Origin: Paracoccaceae bacterium
Lineage (GTDB): Bacteria > Pseudomonadota > Alphaproteobacteria > Rhodobacterales > Rhodobacteraceae
Direction of reading: 5' to 3'
DNA: 64,000 nt
NCBI GenBank assembly: GCA_018222585.1
Contig: JAAFAB010000002.1
Location: 310,001-374,000 of the forward strand
Part shown: piece after piece, positions 46,553 to 56,330 of the stretch
How the letters are laid out: each line of letters opens with the position of its first letter
Position numbering within the stretch: the stretch's first letter is position 1
The notes under the pieces: model-generated
Told to the model about the DNA's origin: nothing
Seen by the model: only the letters and a program-made list of their open reading frames with translations
Databases searched by the model: none
Position numbers and translations under genes: made by a program

Positions 46553-47752
46553 ATGGGTTTGCGCCGCTTCTTTGACAGGATCGAACCGAGCTTCGAGAAG
46601 GGAGGCAAGTACGAACGGTACTTCCCCCTCTACGAGATGGTCGAGAGCTTCCTGTTCACGCCCAAGACCGTGACCACCGCCGCGCCGCACGCGCGCAGCT
46701 ACATCGACATGAAGCGCATCATGACCTACGTCGTGATCGCCACCGTGCCCTGTATCCTCTTCGGGCTCTACAACACCGGTCTGCAGACCAACCAGGCGAT
46801 CGCCGACCATGGCGCCTCGGGCTGGCGCGCGGCGGTGATCGAGGGGCTGGGCATTGGCTTCAATGCCGCCAACCCGCTGGCCAACATGGCGCACGGGCTG
46901 CTCTACTTCCTGCCGATCTACCTTGTAACGCTGATCGTCGGTGGCCTGTGGGAGGTTCTTTTCGCCACCATTCGCCGCCACGAGGTCAACGAGGGCTTCC
47001 TCGTCACCTCGATGCTCTACACGCTGATCCTGCCCGCCTCGACCCCGCTGTGGCAGGTCGCCCTGGGCATCTCCTTCGGCGTGGTGATCGGCAAGGAAGT
47101 GTTCGGCGGCACCGGCAAGAACTTCCTCAACCCGGCGCTGGTCGGGCGGGCCTTCCTCTACTTCGCCTATCCCGCCTACATGTCGGGGGACAGCATCTGG
47201 ACTCCGGTCGACGGCTACTCGGGTGCCACGACGCTGGCGATCACCGCCTCGGACGGCGTTCAGGCGCTGGCGGGCTACGGCATCACCTGGTGGGACTCCT
47301 TCGTCGGCACCATCCAGGGCTCGATGGGCGAGACCTCGACCATCGCCTGTCTGCTGGGACTGTGCTTCCTGCTGCTGACCAGGATCGCCAACTACCGCAT
47401 GGTGGTCGGCTGCCTTGCCGGCATGATCGTCTTCTCGTCGCTGCTGAACCTCGTCGGCTCGGCCGACAACCCGGCCTTCGCGACGCCCTGGTACTGGCAC
47501 CTGGTCATGGGCGGCTATGCCTTCGGGCTGGTCTTCATGGTGACCGAACCCGTCTCGGGATCGCATACCAACCTGGGCCGCTACATCTATGGCGCGCTGA
47601 TCGGCTTCATGGTGGTCATGATCCGCGTCATCAATCCCGCATTCCCGGAGGGCATGATGCTGGCCATCCTGTTCGGTAACGTCTTCGCGCCGCTGATCGA
47701 CTACTTCGTCGTTCAGGCCAATATCCGCCGGAGGGCCCGCCGCAATGCCTGA
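46553..47752 (+). CDS. nqrB: Na+-translocating NADH:quinone reductase subunit B
   Basis: 399 residues with about ten membrane segments. DGYSGATTLAIT near residue 222 is the ApbE target motif; its Thr should carry covalent FMN. Early segment YIDMKRIMTYVVIATVPCIL and GKNFLNPALVGRAFLYFAYP near 185 are typical of NqrB. It begins three bases after nqrA and overlaps nqrC by eight bases. Confidence 0.95.
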   Translation: MGLRRFFDRIEPSFEKGGKYERYFPLYEMVESFLFTPKTVTTAAPHARSYIDMKRIMTYVVIATVPCILFGLYNTGLQTNQAIADHGASGWRAAVIEGLGIGFNAANPLANMAHGLLYFLPIYLVTLIVGGLWEVLFATIRRHEVNEGFLVTSMLYTLILPASTPLWQVALGISFGVVIGKEVFGGTGKNFLNPALVGRAFLYFAYPAYMSGDSIWTPVDGYSGATTLAITASDGVQALAGYGITWWDSFVGTIQGSMGETSTIACLLGLCFLLLTRIANYRMVVGCLAGMIVFSSLLNLVGSADNPAFATPWYWHLVMGGYAFGLVFMVTEPVSGSHTNLGRYIYGALIGFMVVMIRVINPAFPEGMMLAILFGNVFAPLIDYFVVQANIRRRARRNA

Positions 47753-48572
47753 CAAGGATATCGACACCAACGCCAAGGCGCCCGGGCTGATCCGCCGTTT
47801 CCTCGACACGCCGCCTGACAACGTCGGCAAGACCGTCGCCGTGGCGCTCGGCCTCTGCCTCGTCGCCTCGATGGTGGTTTCGGCCGCCGCCGTGTCGCTG
47901 CGGCCGCTGCAGGAAAAGAACGCCGCGCTGGACAAGCAGGTCAACATCCTGCAGGTCGCCGGCCGCTACCAGGAGGGCACCGACGTGGCCGAGGCCTTCG
48001 CCGCCTTCGAGCCGCATGTGCTGGAGCTGGAGACCGGCGAATTCACCGATGCCTTCGACCCGGCCGACTTCGACGACCGCGCCGCCGCCAGCGACCCCGA
48101 GCTGTCGCACACTCTCGACGAGGATCCCGCCGGCATCGGCCGCCAGTCCGACTACGTCACCGTCTACCTGCTGCGCGACGACAGCGGTGCGCTCGACAAG
48201 GTGATCCTGCCGGTCTACGGCTACGGCCTCTGGTCGACGCTCTATGGCTTCATGGCCCTGGAGGAGGACGGCAACACCATCTACGGCCTGCAGTTCTACG
48301 AACACGCCGAAACCCCGGGCCTGGGCGCCGAGGTCGACAACCCGCGCTGGAAGGCGCTCTGGCGGGACAAGGAACTGCGTACCGAGGATGGCGAGGGCGC
48401 GCTGGCGATCACCGTCGGCAAGACCGTCCCGCCCGAGGGGCGCGACTACTACGTCGACGCGCTGTCCGGGGCGACCCTGACCTCGCGCGGGGTCAACAAC
48501 CTCGTCCGCTTCTGGATGAGCGACCGGGGCTTCGAGCCGTTTCTGGAACGTCTGAGGGCAGGAGAGATCTGA
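47745..48572 (+). CDS. nqrC: Na+-translocating NADH:quinone reductase subunit C
   Basis: 275 residues. One N-terminal membrane helix ([20 protein letters not shown]), then a periplasmic FMN-binding domain. [18 protein letters not shown] near residue 235 is the ApbE site with the flavinylated Thr. [18 protein letters not shown] near 160 is also typical of the RnfG/NqrC domain. Overlaps nqrB by eight bases and nqrD by one. Confidence 0.95.
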   Translation: MPDKDIDTNAKAPGLIRRFLDTPPDNVGKTVAVALGLCLVASMVVSAAAVSLRPLQEKNAALDKQVNILQVAGRYQEGTDVAEAFAAFEPHVLELETGEFTDAFDPADFDDRAAASDPELSHTLDEDPAGIGRQSDYVTVYLLRDDSGALDKVILPVYGYGLWSTLYGFMALEEDGNTIYGLQFYEHAETPGLGAEVDNPRWKALWRDKELRTEDGEGALAITVGKTVPPEGRDYYVDALSGATLTSRGVNNLVRFWMSDRGFEPFLERLRAGEI

Positions 48573-49225
48573 TGGCACAGACCTACCGCAGCATGTTGGT
48601 CGACCCCATGGTCGACAACAACCCCATCACCCTGCAGGTGCTGGGTGTCTGTTCGGCGCTGGCCGTGACCTCCTCGCTTCAGGTCGCCGCCGTGATGGCA
48701 CTGGCGGTGACGCTGGTGACCGCCTTCTCGTCGATGTTCATCTCGGCCCTGCGCAGCCAGATCCCCAGCTCGATCCGGATCATCGTGCAGATGATCATCA
48801 TCGCCTCGCTGGTGATCGTGGTGGACCAGGCGCTGAAAGCCTACGCCTACGAGATCTCGAAGACGCTGTCGGTCTTCGTCGGCCTGATCATCACCAACTG
48901 CATCGTCATGGGCCGTGCCGAAGCCTTCGCGATGAAGAACCCGCCGGTGGCCTCGTTCATCGACGGCATCGGCAACGGCATGGGCTACGGCCTGATCCTG
49001 CTGCTGGTCGGCTTCATCCGCGAGCTGTTCGGTTCGGGCAGCCTGTTCGGCATCACCATCCTGCCGACCGTCAACAACGGCGGCTGGTACGTGCCCAATG
49101 GCCTGCTGCTGCTGCCGCCCTCGGCCTTCTTCGTCATCGGCCTGCTGATCTGGGGCTTCCGCAGCTGGAAGCCGGAACAGGTCGAAGACCGCGAATACCG
49201 CATCCAGGTCGTGGAGGCCCACTGA
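48572..49225 (+). CDS. nqrD: Na+-translocating NADH:quinone reductase subunit D
   Basis: 217 residues, six membrane segments, no extended soluble part. [21 protein letters not shown] at the start holds the half of the iron-site Cys pair (GVCSALAV), and [19 protein letters not shown] near 108 the second. Pairs with NqrE around a Fe centre that NqrM helps to place. One-base overlaps on both sides keep the genes co-translated. Confidence 0.95.
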   Translation: MAQTYRSMLVDPMVDNNPITLQVLGVCSALAVTSSLQVAAVMALAVTLVTAFSSMFISALRSQIPSSIRIIVQMIIIASLVIVVDQALKAYAYEISKTLSVFVGLIITNCIVMGRAEAFAMKNPPVASFIDGIGNGMGYGLILLLVGFIRELFGSGSLFGITILPTVNNGGWYVPNGLLLLPPSAFFVIGLLIWGFRSWKPEQVEDREYRIQVVEAH

Positions 49226-49833
49226 TGGAACAACTCGTCTCCCTCGCGGTAAAGGCCATCTTCGTCGAGAACATGGCCCTCGCCTTCTTCCTCGGCATGT
49301 GCACCTTCCTGGCCGTGTCGAAGAAGATCGGCACCGCCATCGGCCTCGGCATCTCGGTGACGCTGGTGCAGGCGATCACCGTGCCGGCGAACAACCTGAT
49401 CCTGACCTACCTGCTGGCTCCCGGCGCGCTGGCCTGGGCGGGCTTCCCGGACGTCGACCTGACCTTCCTCGGCCTGATCTCCTACATCGGGGTGATCGCC
49501 GCCATCGTGCAGATCCTCGAGATGGTGCTCGATAAGTACTTCCCGCCGCTCTACAACGCGCTCGGGATCTTCCTGCCGCTGATCACGGTGAACTGCGCCA
49601 TCCTCGGTGGTTCGCTGTTCATGGTGGAACGCGACTACACCTTCCCCGAAGCCTCGGTCTACGGCATCTCCTCCGGTCTCGGCTGGGCGCTGGCGATCAC
49701 CGCCATGGCGGGCGTGCGCGAGAAGCTGAAGTATTCCGACATTCCCGACGGCCTGCAGGGCCTCGGGATCACCTTCATTACCGCCGGACTGATGGCCATG
49801 GCCTTCATGTCCTTCTCCGGCGTGAACCTCTGA
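49225..49833 (+). CDS. nqrE: Na+-translocating NADH:quinone reductase subunit E
   Basis: 202 residues, six membrane segments arranged as the inverted twin of Nqr[19 protein letters not shown] near residue 22 and [18 protein letters not shown] near 112 carry the conserved Cys residues of the intramembrane iron site. Ends with a short gap before nqrF, which follows in the same operon. Confidence 0.95.
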   Translation: MEQLVSLAVKAIFVENMALAFFLGMCTFLAVSKKIGTAIGLGISVTLVQAITVPANNLILTYLLAPGALAWAGFPDVDLTFLGLISYIGVIAAIVQILEMVLDKYFPPLYNALGIFLPLITVNCAILGGSLFMVERDYTFPEASVYGISSGLGWALAITAMAGVREKLKYSDIPDGLQGLGITFITAGLMAMAFMSFSGVNL

Positions 49834-49843
49834 GGGAAGGCTG

Positions 49844-51067
49844 ATGCAGACTTTTTCCCTGGGCGTCCTGCTCTTTTCGCTGATCGTGCTGGCCCTCGTG
49901 GCCCTCATCATGGCCGCGCGCTCGCGGCTGGTCTCGTCGGGCAACGTCAACATCACCATCAACGGCGAAAAGACCATCTCGGTCCCCGCCGGCGGCAAGC
50001 TGCTGCAGACCCTGGCCGGACAGAAGCTGTTCGTCCCCTCGGCCTGTGGCGGCGGCGGCACCTGTGCCCAGTGCCGGGTGCGCATCCATTCGGGTGGCGG
50101 GTCGATCCTGCCGACCGAGGAAAGCCACATCACCAAGCGTGAGGCGGCCTGCGGCGACCGGCTGTCCTGCCAGGTGGCGGTCAAGCAGGACATGGACATC
50201 GAGGTTCCCGAAGAGGTCTTCGGCGTCAAGAAGTGGGAGTGCACCGTGCGCTCCAACGAGAACGTCGCGACCTTCATCAAGGCGCTGGTCCTGGACCTGC
50301 CCGAGGGCGAGGACGTCAACTTCCGCGCCGGTGGCTACATCCAGATCGAGGCCCCCGCCCACCACGTCAAGTACACCGACTTCGACGTCGAAGAGGAGTA
50401 CCGGGAGGACTGGGACAAGTTCAACATCTGGCAGTACGAGTCGAAAGTGGACGAGCCGATCGAGCGCGCCTACTCGATGGCGAACTACCCGGACGAGAAG
50501 GGCATGATCATGCTCAACGTCCGTATCGCCACGCCGCCTCCGCGCACCGAGGGCATCCCCCCGGGGCAGATGTCGTCCTACATCTTCAACCTGAAGCCCG
50601 GCGACAAGGTCACCATCTCGGGTCCGTTCGGCGAATTCTTCGCCCGTGACACCAAGAAGGAAATGGTCTTCGTCGGCGGCGGTGCCGGCATGGCGCCGAT
50701 GCGCAGCCACATCTTCGACCAGCTCAAGCGGCTGGAGAACCGCGACCGGAAGATCAGCTTCTGGTACGGCGCCCGCTCCAAGCGCGAGATGTTCTTCGTC
50801 GAGGACTTCGATCAGCTGGCGGAAGAGTTCGACAACTTCGAATGGCACGTGGCGCTGTCGGATGCGCTGCCGGATGACAACTGGGGCGGCTACACCGGCT
50901 TCATCCACAACGTGCTCTTCGAGGAATACCTGAAGAACCACCCGAACCCGGAAGACTGCGAGTTCTACATGTGTGGTCCGCCGATCATGAACCAGTCGGT
51001 GATCAACATGCTGCTGGATCTGGGCGTGGACCGCGAGGACATCATGCTCGACGATTTCGGCGGGTAA
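49844..51067 (+). CDS. nqrF: Na+-translocating NADH:quinone reductase subunit F (NADH-oxidising)
   Basis: 407 residues. One N-terminal membrane helix ([20 protein letters not shown]), a [2Fe-2S] ferredoxin domain with [15 protein letters not shown] near residue 66 and CGDRLSC near 105, then an FAD/NADH reductase module: RAYSMANYP near 208, [15 protein letters not shown] near 278 and [14 protein letters not shown] near 373. It takes electrons from NADH and passes them to the FMN chain. Last gene of the operon, followed by a hairpin. Confidence 0.96.
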   Translation: MQTFSLGVLLFSLIVLALVALIMAARSRLVSSGNVNITINGEKTISVPAGGKLLQTLAGQKLFVPSACGGGGTCAQCRVRIHSGGGSILPTEESHITKREAACGDRLSCQVAVKQDMDIEVPEEVFGVKKWECTVRSNENVATFIKALVLDLPEGEDVNFRAGGYIQIEAPAHHVKYTDFDVEEEYREDWDKFNIWQYESKVDEPIERAYSMANYPDEKGMIMLNVRIATPPPRTEGIPPGQMSSYIFNLKPGDKVTISGPFGEFFARDTKKEMVFVGGGAGMAPMRSHIFDQLKRLENRDRKISFWYGARSKREMFFVEDFDQLAEEFDNFEWHVALSDALPDDNWGGYTGFIHNVLFEEYLKNHPNPEDCEFYMCGPPIMNQSVINMLLDLGVDREDIMLDDFGG

Positions 51068-51077
51068 CGGAAACATC

Positions 51078-51104
51078 GGAAGGCCGCCCCACGGGCGGTC
51101 TTCC
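51078..51104 (+). terminator. Hairpin after nqrABCDEF
   Basis: GGAAGGCCGCCC, loop CAC, GGGCGGTCTTCC with one G-T pair, then CTGCTTTC. It lies just after the nqrF stop. Confidence 0.65.
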
Positions 51105-51146
51105 TGCTTTCGGTGCCGCGTTTCCTCCGGGACAGGACGGCAAAGG

Positions 51147-51181
51147 AAAAGGGCCGGGGATCAGCGATCCCCGGCCCCTTG
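51147..51181 (-). terminator. Terminator of the DEAD-box helicase gene
   Basis: On the minus strand GGGGCCGGGGATC, loop GCT, GATCCCCGGCCC, then TTTTCC. It follows the helicase stop. Confidence 0.85.
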
Positions 51182-51198
51182 TCATTCTGCCGGTCCGA

Positions 51199-52494
51199 TC
51201 AGGCGGCGGCGCGGCGGCGGCGGCGGCGCTGGCCGTTGCCCGGTTTGCCCTGGCTCTGACCCTGACCTTGGCCCTGGCTGCGGCCCTGACCCTGGCCACC
51301 ACCGCCACCACCACGGCGACGGTTGCCCGACGAACGGCCCTTGGCGCCGCCGCCCTGGCCCATGGCGGGGGCCTCGCCGCTGGCGACGGGGATGTCGATC
51401 TTCATCAGCTTCTGGATCTGGCGCAGCAGGTCACCCTCGTCCGGGGCGCAGAAGGCGATGGCCTCGCCCTCGCGACCGGCGCGGGCGGTGCGGCCGATGC
51501 GGTGGACGTAGTTGTCGGGCACTTCCGGCAGGTCGTAGTTGATCACATAGGCGACGCCCGGAATGTCGATGCCGCGCGCGGCGACATCGGTGGCCACCAG
51601 CACGGTGATCGTGCCGTCACGGAACGCCTTGATGGCGCGGTCGCGCTGGCCCTGGCTCTTGTTGCCGTGGATCGAGGCGGCGTTGTAGCCGTCGGCCACG
51701 AGGCCCTTCATCAGCTTCTCGGCGCCATGCTTGGTGCGCGAGAAGACCAGCGTCAGCGCGTCGAGGTCCTTGGAAAGGATCTCGCGCAGCTTCTTCGGCT
51801 TCTCGGTCTTGGGCAGGAAGTGGATCGACTGGGTGATCTTGTCCGCGGCCTTGCCCGGAGGCGAGACCTGCACCCGCTTGGGATCGTTCAGGTAGGCGCT
51901 GGAGAGCTCCTCCATCTGCTTCGGCATGGTGGCCGAGAACAGCATGGTGCGGCGCGGCGTGCCCAGCTTGGGGGCGATCTTGCGCAGGGCGTGGATGAAG
52001 CCGAGGTCGAGCATCTGGTCGGCCTCGTCCAGCACCAGCTGGCGGGTCTGCGACAGGTCGACGGCGCGGCGGTCCATCAGGTCGATCAGGCGGCCCGGCG
52101 TGGCGACGAGGATGTCGGTGCCGCGCGCCAGGGCGTTTATCTGGCGGTTGATCGACTGGCCGCCGACGACGGTGGTGACCTTCATGCGGGTTTCGCCGGT
52201 GAGGGCGCGCAGGTTGTCGGCGATCTGGTTGACCAGCTCGCGGGTCGGGGCCAGGACCAGGGCCTTGGCGGTGCGGTCCTGCGGCTTGCCCTTCATCTGG
52301 AACAGGTGCTCCATCAGCGGCAGGCCGAAGGCCAGGGTCTTGCCAGTGCCGGTCTGGGCAAGGCCCAGCACGTCATGGCCTTCCAGGGCCAGCGGAATGG
52401 CCTGCTCCTGGATCGGGGTGGGTTCGGTCAGACCGGCTTCGGTCAGGGCGTCAGTGATCTTCGGCGACAGGCCGAGGTCATGGAAAGTGGTCAA
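51199..52494 (-). CDS. DEAD-box ATP-dependent RNA helicase (RhlE-like)
   Basis: 431 residues. Unwinds RNA in ribosome assembly or decay. Motifs in order: Q-motif (TTFHDLGL, then EPTPIQEQAIP), I (AQTGTGKTLAF near 47), Ia (PTRELVNQI), II (LDEADQML near 150), III (FSATMP), VI (HRIGRTARAGR near 320). The C-terminal 60 residues are a Gln/Gly/Ser/Arg low-complexity tail ending in a run of arginines, typical for RNA binding. TTG start: AAGGA lies six bases before it, and the usual first residues follow; no ATG fits better. Confidence 0.93.
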   Translation of the reverse strand: MTTFHDLGLSPKITDALTEAGLTEPTPIQEQAIPLALEGHDVLGLAQTGTGKTLAFGLPLMEHLFQMKGKPQDRTAKALVLAPTRELVNQIADNLRALTGETRMKVTTVVGGQSINRQINALARGTDILVATPGRLIDLMDRRAVDLSQTRQLVLDEADQMLDLGFIHALRKIAPKLGTPRRTMLFSATMPKQMEELSSAYLNDPKRVQVSPPGKAADKITQSIHFLPKTEKPKKLREILSKDLDALTLVFSRTKHGAEKLMKGLVADGYNAASIHGNKSQGQRDRAIKAFRDGTITVLVATDVAARGIDIPGVAYVINYDLPEVPDNYVHRIGRTARAGREGEAIAFCAPDEGDLLRQIQKLMKIDIPVASGEAPAMGQGGGAKGRSSGNRRRGGGGGGQGQGRSQGQGQGQSQGKPGNGQRRRRRRAAA

Positions 52495-52759
52495 GGGATA
52501 TCCTTCAGCGGCCGCAGTCACGGCCATGCACCGGCAGGAGGTACCGGCAAGGGCTCGCAGAGGCCTCGGGACAGGCGGGCGTGTCCCGCAGATCCGGCCG
52601 TTGCGTAAGAACCCTGCGTGATGGGGAACTGGAAATTGTGGCGCTGATGGCCCTTTCGGGCACGGCAAGCTCACGCGGCTGCGCAGCGCACCGCCGACAG
52701 ATGCCCGCTTTCGGCGTGAAAGTCAAGGCGCCGCGGTGCAGCGCCGTTGCCGGGGCGCA

Positions 52760-53464
52760 TCAGATGCGGGTGTGCATCCGGTAGCCCGGCGCGTAGGACA
52801 GCCTGACCGAGGTGATCGGTACCTCGCCGTTCCAGGTCGTCCGGTCGAGGGTGAACAGCGCGGCACCCTCCGCGGCCTCCAGCAAGGCCGCCAGCTCGGC
52901 CCCCGCCGCGAGGGCTGAAAAGGCGATGTCGCCGCCGGTATAGGGGGCGTTGCGGATCAGCCACTCGTTCGCGTTCTCGACGGAGAAATCGGTGTCCAGC
53001 AGGCCGGGCACGGCAGCGATGTTGATCCAGCGGTCCTCGTGCAGGAAGGGCTGGGCATCGGCGTAGTGCAGGCAGGCGAGGTGCAGCATCGGCGCGTCCT
53101 GCGCCAGCCCCAGCCGGGCCGTCAGCGCAAGCGGGGCAGGGCCTTCCTCGCGCAGGATCAGGCTGTAGTGCCAGCTGGCTCCGCGCGCTTCGACCTCGCG
53201 GCGGATCACCGGGATGTCCAGCACCACGCGCGCCGAAGGGTGCAGCGCCACCCGCGTGCCGGCCTTGCGCTTGCGATCGACCCGCCCCGTTTCGGCCAGC
53301 TCGCGCATGGCGCGATTCACCGTCGCCCGGGCGCAGCCGAATTCCTCGGCCAGTTCGGCTTCGTTCGGCACCAGCTCACCGGGCCGCCAGACACCGTCAT
53401 TGATACGGCGGGTCAGCTCGGCATGGATGCCGCGCCAGGTGCGGGCAGGGGTGGGGGACGTCAT
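52760..53464 (-). CDS. hutC: GntR/HutC family histidine-utilisation repressor
   Basis: 234 residues. Winged helix at residues 10-75 (WRGIHAELTRRINDGVWRPGE, then ARATVNRAMRELAETG) and a UTRA ligand-binding domain at 90-230 (HYSLILREEGPAPLALTARLG, late VPITSVRLSYAPGYRMH). HutC releases DNA when urocanate accumulates. Divergent from hutI, with a palindrome in between. The start is the ATG giving MTSPTPART; the longer frame covers the promoter. Confidence 0.92.
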   Translation of the reverse strand: MTSPTPARTWRGIHAELTRRINDGVWRPGELVPNEAELAEEFGCARATVNRAMRELAETGRVDRKRKAGTRVALHPSARVVLDIPVIRREVEARGASWHYSLILREEGPAPLALTARLGLAQDAPMLHLACLHYADAQPFLHEDRWINIAAVPGLLDTDFSVENANEWLIRNAPYTGGDIAFSALAAGAELAALLEAAEGAALFTLDRTTWNGEVPITSVRLSYAPGYRMHTRI

Positions 53465-53520
53465 CTGGTCTCCTTCGGGCTGCCCTGTATTGGCGTGGTC
53501 GGGCGGGGCTGTCCAGCCGG

Positions 53521-53550
53521 TTGACAGGATTTTATGTGCAGACATAATAT
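53521..53550 (+). promoter_or_regulatory. Promoter of hutIHU
   Basis: TTGACA (53521-53526), 18 bases, TAATAT (53545-53550), about 33 bases before the hutI ATG. The -35 is perfect. The HutC palindrome lies within the spacer and reaches the -10. Confidence 0.65.
53532..53547. promoter_or_regulatory. Candidate HutC operator (TTATGT-N4-ACATAA)
   Basis: TTATGTGCAGACATAA is a perfect six-base inverted repeat with a four-base centre. It sits between hutC and hutI and covers the hutI promoter, so bound repressor would block RNA polymerase. Confidence 0.65.
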
Positions 53551-53582
53551 TTATAAAATCAATCTAATCAAGCGAGGCCGGG

Positions 53583-54782
53583 ATGATTCTCACCAATGCA
53601 CGGCTGGCGACGATGGTGCCGGGAATGGGGCCCTACGGCCTGATAGAAGACGGCGCCCTGTGGATCCGGGACGGCCTGATCCATTGGGCCGGACCCCGCG
53701 ACGCCCTGCCGGGTGGCCTTGACGAGGAGACCCGCGACCTGGGCGGCCGCCTGATCACCCCGGCGTTGATCGACTGCCACAGCCACGTGGTCTTCGGTGG
53801 CAACCGCGCGCGGGAATTCGAGATGCGGCTCGAGGGCGCCACCTATGAAGAGCTGGCCCGCGCCGGCGGCGGCATCCTGTCGACCGTCACCGCCACCCGT
53901 GCCGCCAGCGAGGAGGCGTTGTTGCAGGACGCCCTGACCCGTGTCGACGCGCTGATCGCCGAAGGGGTCTCGGTGCTGGAGGTCAAGTCGGGGTACGGGC
54001 TGGAGATAGAGACCGAGCTGAAGATGCTGCGCGTTGCCCGCCGCCTCGCCGAGGTGCGCCCGATCCGTATCCGCACCAGCTATCTTGCCGCCCATGCCCT
54101 GCCGCCCGAATATGCCGGGCGCGGCGATGCCTATATAGACGAGGTCGTGCTGCCGGGCCTTGCCCGCGCCCATGCCGAAGGGCTGGTCGATTCGGTCGAC
54201 GGCTTCTGCGAGGGCATCGCCTTCAGTCCGGCACAGATGAGGCGGGTCTTCGAGGCGGCGCAGGCGCTGTCGCTGCCGGTGAAGCTGCACGCCGAGCAGC
54301 TTTCGGATTTCGGCGGCGCGGCGCTGGCGGCGCGTCACGGGGCGCTCTCGGCGGATCATCTGGAATACCTCGGGCCGGATGGCATCAGTGCCATGGCCAC
54401 GGCGGGCACCGTCGCCGTCCTGCTGCCCGGCGCCTTCTACACCCTGCGCGAAACCCGGGTCCCGCCGGTCGCGGCGCTGCGGGGGGCGGGCGTGCCGATG
54501 GCGCTGGCGACCGATTGCAACCCCGGCTCCTCGCCCATGGCCTCGCTGCTGCTGGCGATGAACATGGGCGCGACCCTGTTCCGCCTGACCCCGGAAGAGG
54601 CGCTGGCAGGCGTCACCCGCCACGCCGCCGCCGCGCTCGGCCTGACCGACTGCGGCCAGCTCGCGCCCGGCCTGCGCGCCGACCTCGCGGTCTGGAACGT
54701 CCACGACCCGGCCGAGCTGACCTATCGCATCGGCTTCAACCCGCTCCATGCGCACCTTCATCAGGGAGAGTTCATCAAGTGA
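53583..54782 (+). CDS. hutI: Imidazolonepropionase
   Basis: 399 residues, amidohydrolase family. Third step of histidine breakdown: opens 4-imidazolone-5-propionate to N-formimidoyl-glutamate. [26 protein letters not shown] sequence near residue 58 gives the metal-binding HxH, VEVKSGYG near 132, [28 protein letters not shown] near 235 further His ligands, and [21 protein letters not shown] near 310 the catalytic Asp. Its stop overlaps the hutH GTG start. Confidence 0.95.
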   Translation: MILTNARLATMVPGMGPYGLIEDGALWIRDGLIHWAGPRDALPGGLDEETRDLGGRLITPALIDCHSHVVFGGNRAREFEMRLEGATYEELARAGGGILSTVTATRAASEEALLQDALTRVDALIAEGVSVLEVKSGYGLEIETELKMLRVARRLAEVRPIRIRTSYLAAHALPPEYAGRGDAYIDEVVLPGLARAHAEGLVDSVDGFCEGIAFSPAQMRRVFEAAQALSLPVKLHAEQLSDFGGAALAARHGALSADHLEYLGPDGISAMATAGTVAVLLPGAFYTLRETRVPPVAALRGAGVPMALATDCNPGSSPMASLLLAMNMGATLFRLTPEEALAGVTRHAAAALGLTDCGQLAPGLRADLAVWNVHDPAELTYRIGFNPLHAHLHQGEFIK

Positions 54783-56314
54783 TCCTGACCCCCGGCTCCG
54801 CCACGCTCGACCAGTTGCAGGAGATCTGCCTGACCCGCTGTCCCGTCACGCTGACCCCCGAGGCCCGCCCCGGGATCGAGGCCGCCGCCGCGCTGGTCGC
54901 CGAGGCGGCGCAGGGGGAGGCGGCGATCTACGGGATCAACACCGGCTTCGGCAAGCTGGCCCATGTGCGCATCGCGCCCGAGGACACCGCGCGGCTGCAG
55001 CGCAACCTGATCCTGTCCCATTGCTGCGGCGTGGGCGAGGACACTCCCGCCGGGGTCACCCGCCTGATGATGGCGCTGAAGCTGCTGTCGCTCGGGCGTG
55101 GCGCATCGGGCGTGCGCTGGCAGATCACCCAGCAGATCGAGGCGATGCTGGCGCGGGACATCCTGCCGCGCGTTCCGGCCCAGGGGTCCGTCGGGGCCTC
55201 GGGCGATCTGGCACCGCTTGCCCACATGGCCGCCGCGATGATGGGCGAGGGAGAGGTGATCTGCCGGGGCCGCCGCCTGCCCGCCGCCGAGGGGCTGGCC
55301 GAGGCCGGGCTGACGCCCGTGACCCTCGGCCCCAAGGAGGGGCTGGCGCTGATCAACGGCACCCAGTTCTCGACCGCCTATGCGCTGGCGGGGCTGTTTT
55401 CGGCCTGGGGCCAGGCCCGCGCGGCGCTGGTGACCGGGGCGCTGTCGACCGATGCGGTCATGGGCTCGACCGCGCCCTTCAAGCCGCAGATCCACGCCCT
55501 GCGCGGCCAGCGCGGCCAGATCGAGGTGGCCGCAGCCCTGCGCGGGCTGATGCAGGGCTCGCAGATCCGCGAAAGCCACCGCGACGGCGACCAGCGGGTG
55601 CAGGATCCCTATTGCATCCGCTGCCAGCCGCAGGTGCTGGGCGCCGCGCTGGACCTGCTGCGCCAGGCCGCCAACACCCTTCAGGCCGAGGCCAATGCCG
55701 TCACCGACAACCCGCTGGTGCTGGTGGACACGGGCGAGATCGTCTCGGGCGGGAACTTCCACGCCGAGCCGGTGGCCTTCGCCGCCGACCAGATCGCCCT
55801 GGCCATTGCCGAGATCGGCGCCATCGCGCAGCGCCGCGTGGCACTGATGGTCGACCCGGTACTCTCGTTCCACCTGCCGCCCTTCCTGACGCCCGCGCCC
55901 GGGCTCAACTCGGGCTACATGATCGCCGAGGTCACCTCGGCCGCGCTGATGAGCGAGAACAAGCACCTGGCGAACCCCTGTTCGACCGACAGCACCCCGA
56001 CCAGCGCCAACCAGGAGGATCATGTCTCGATGGCCGCCCATGGTGCGCGGCGGCTGGAGAGGATGGGGCAGAACCTGGCCCAGATCCTCGGGGTCGAACT
56101 GCTCTGCGCCGCGCAGGGGGTCGAACTGCGCGAGGGGCTCAGCACCAGCGCCCCTTTGTCCCGCGCCATCGCCCGGCTGCGCCAGGATTGCCCGGCGCTG
56201 GCCGAGGATCGCTACCTCGCCCCCGACCTTGCCGCCGCCGCCCGGCTGATTGCCGGGGGCGAGATCACCAATGCCGCCGGCCTTTCCGCCGGGATCACCC
56301 CAGACGACCTCTGA
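54779..56314 (+). CDS. hutH: Histidine ammonia-lyase
   Basis: 511 residues, normal length, from a GTG overlapping the hutI stop (GTGA) after GGGAG. Removes ammonia from histidine to give urocanate. [15 protein letters not shown] near residue 136 holds the Ala-Ser-Gly that forms the MIO cofactor; [13 protein letters not shown] near 48, [15 protein letters not shown] near 272 and [17 protein letters not shown] near 397 line the active site. Middle gene of hutIHU. Confidence 0.96.
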   Translation: MILTPGSATLDQLQEICLTRCPVTLTPEARPGIEAAAALVAEAAQGEAAIYGINTGFGKLAHVRIAPEDTARLQRNLILSHCCGVGEDTPAGVTRLMMALKLLSLGRGASGVRWQITQQIEAMLARDILPRVPAQGSVGASGDLAPLAHMAAAMMGEGEVICRGRRLPAAEGLAEAGLTPVTLGPKEGLALINGTQFSTAYALAGLFSAWGQARAALVTGALSTDAVMGSTAPFKPQIHALRGQRGQIEVAAALRGLMQGSQIRESHRDGDQRVQDPYCIRCQPQVLGAALDLLRQAANTLQAEANAVTDNPLVLVDTGEIVSGGNFHAEPVAFAADQIALAIAEIGAIAQRRVALMVDPVLSFHLPPFLTPAPGLNSGYMIAEVTSAALMSENKHLANPCSTDSTPTSANQEDHVSMAAHGARRLERMGQNLAQILGVELLCAAQGVELREGLSTSAPLSRAIARLRQDCPALAEDRYLAPDLAAAARLIAGGEITNAAGLSAGITPDDL

Positions 56315-56330
56315 CCTGACAGGAGCCCCC

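Noticed and set aside
44006..47947. 1313-residue minus-strand ORF
   Set aside because: Only its last 342 codons are real (apbE). The rest is the antisense of nqrAB, open because of GC-rich codon bias.
51240..51330. Repetitive CTGACCCTG-like stretch in the helicase gene
   Set aside because: It encodes the Gln/Gly/Ser low-complexity tail and is not a separate repeat element.
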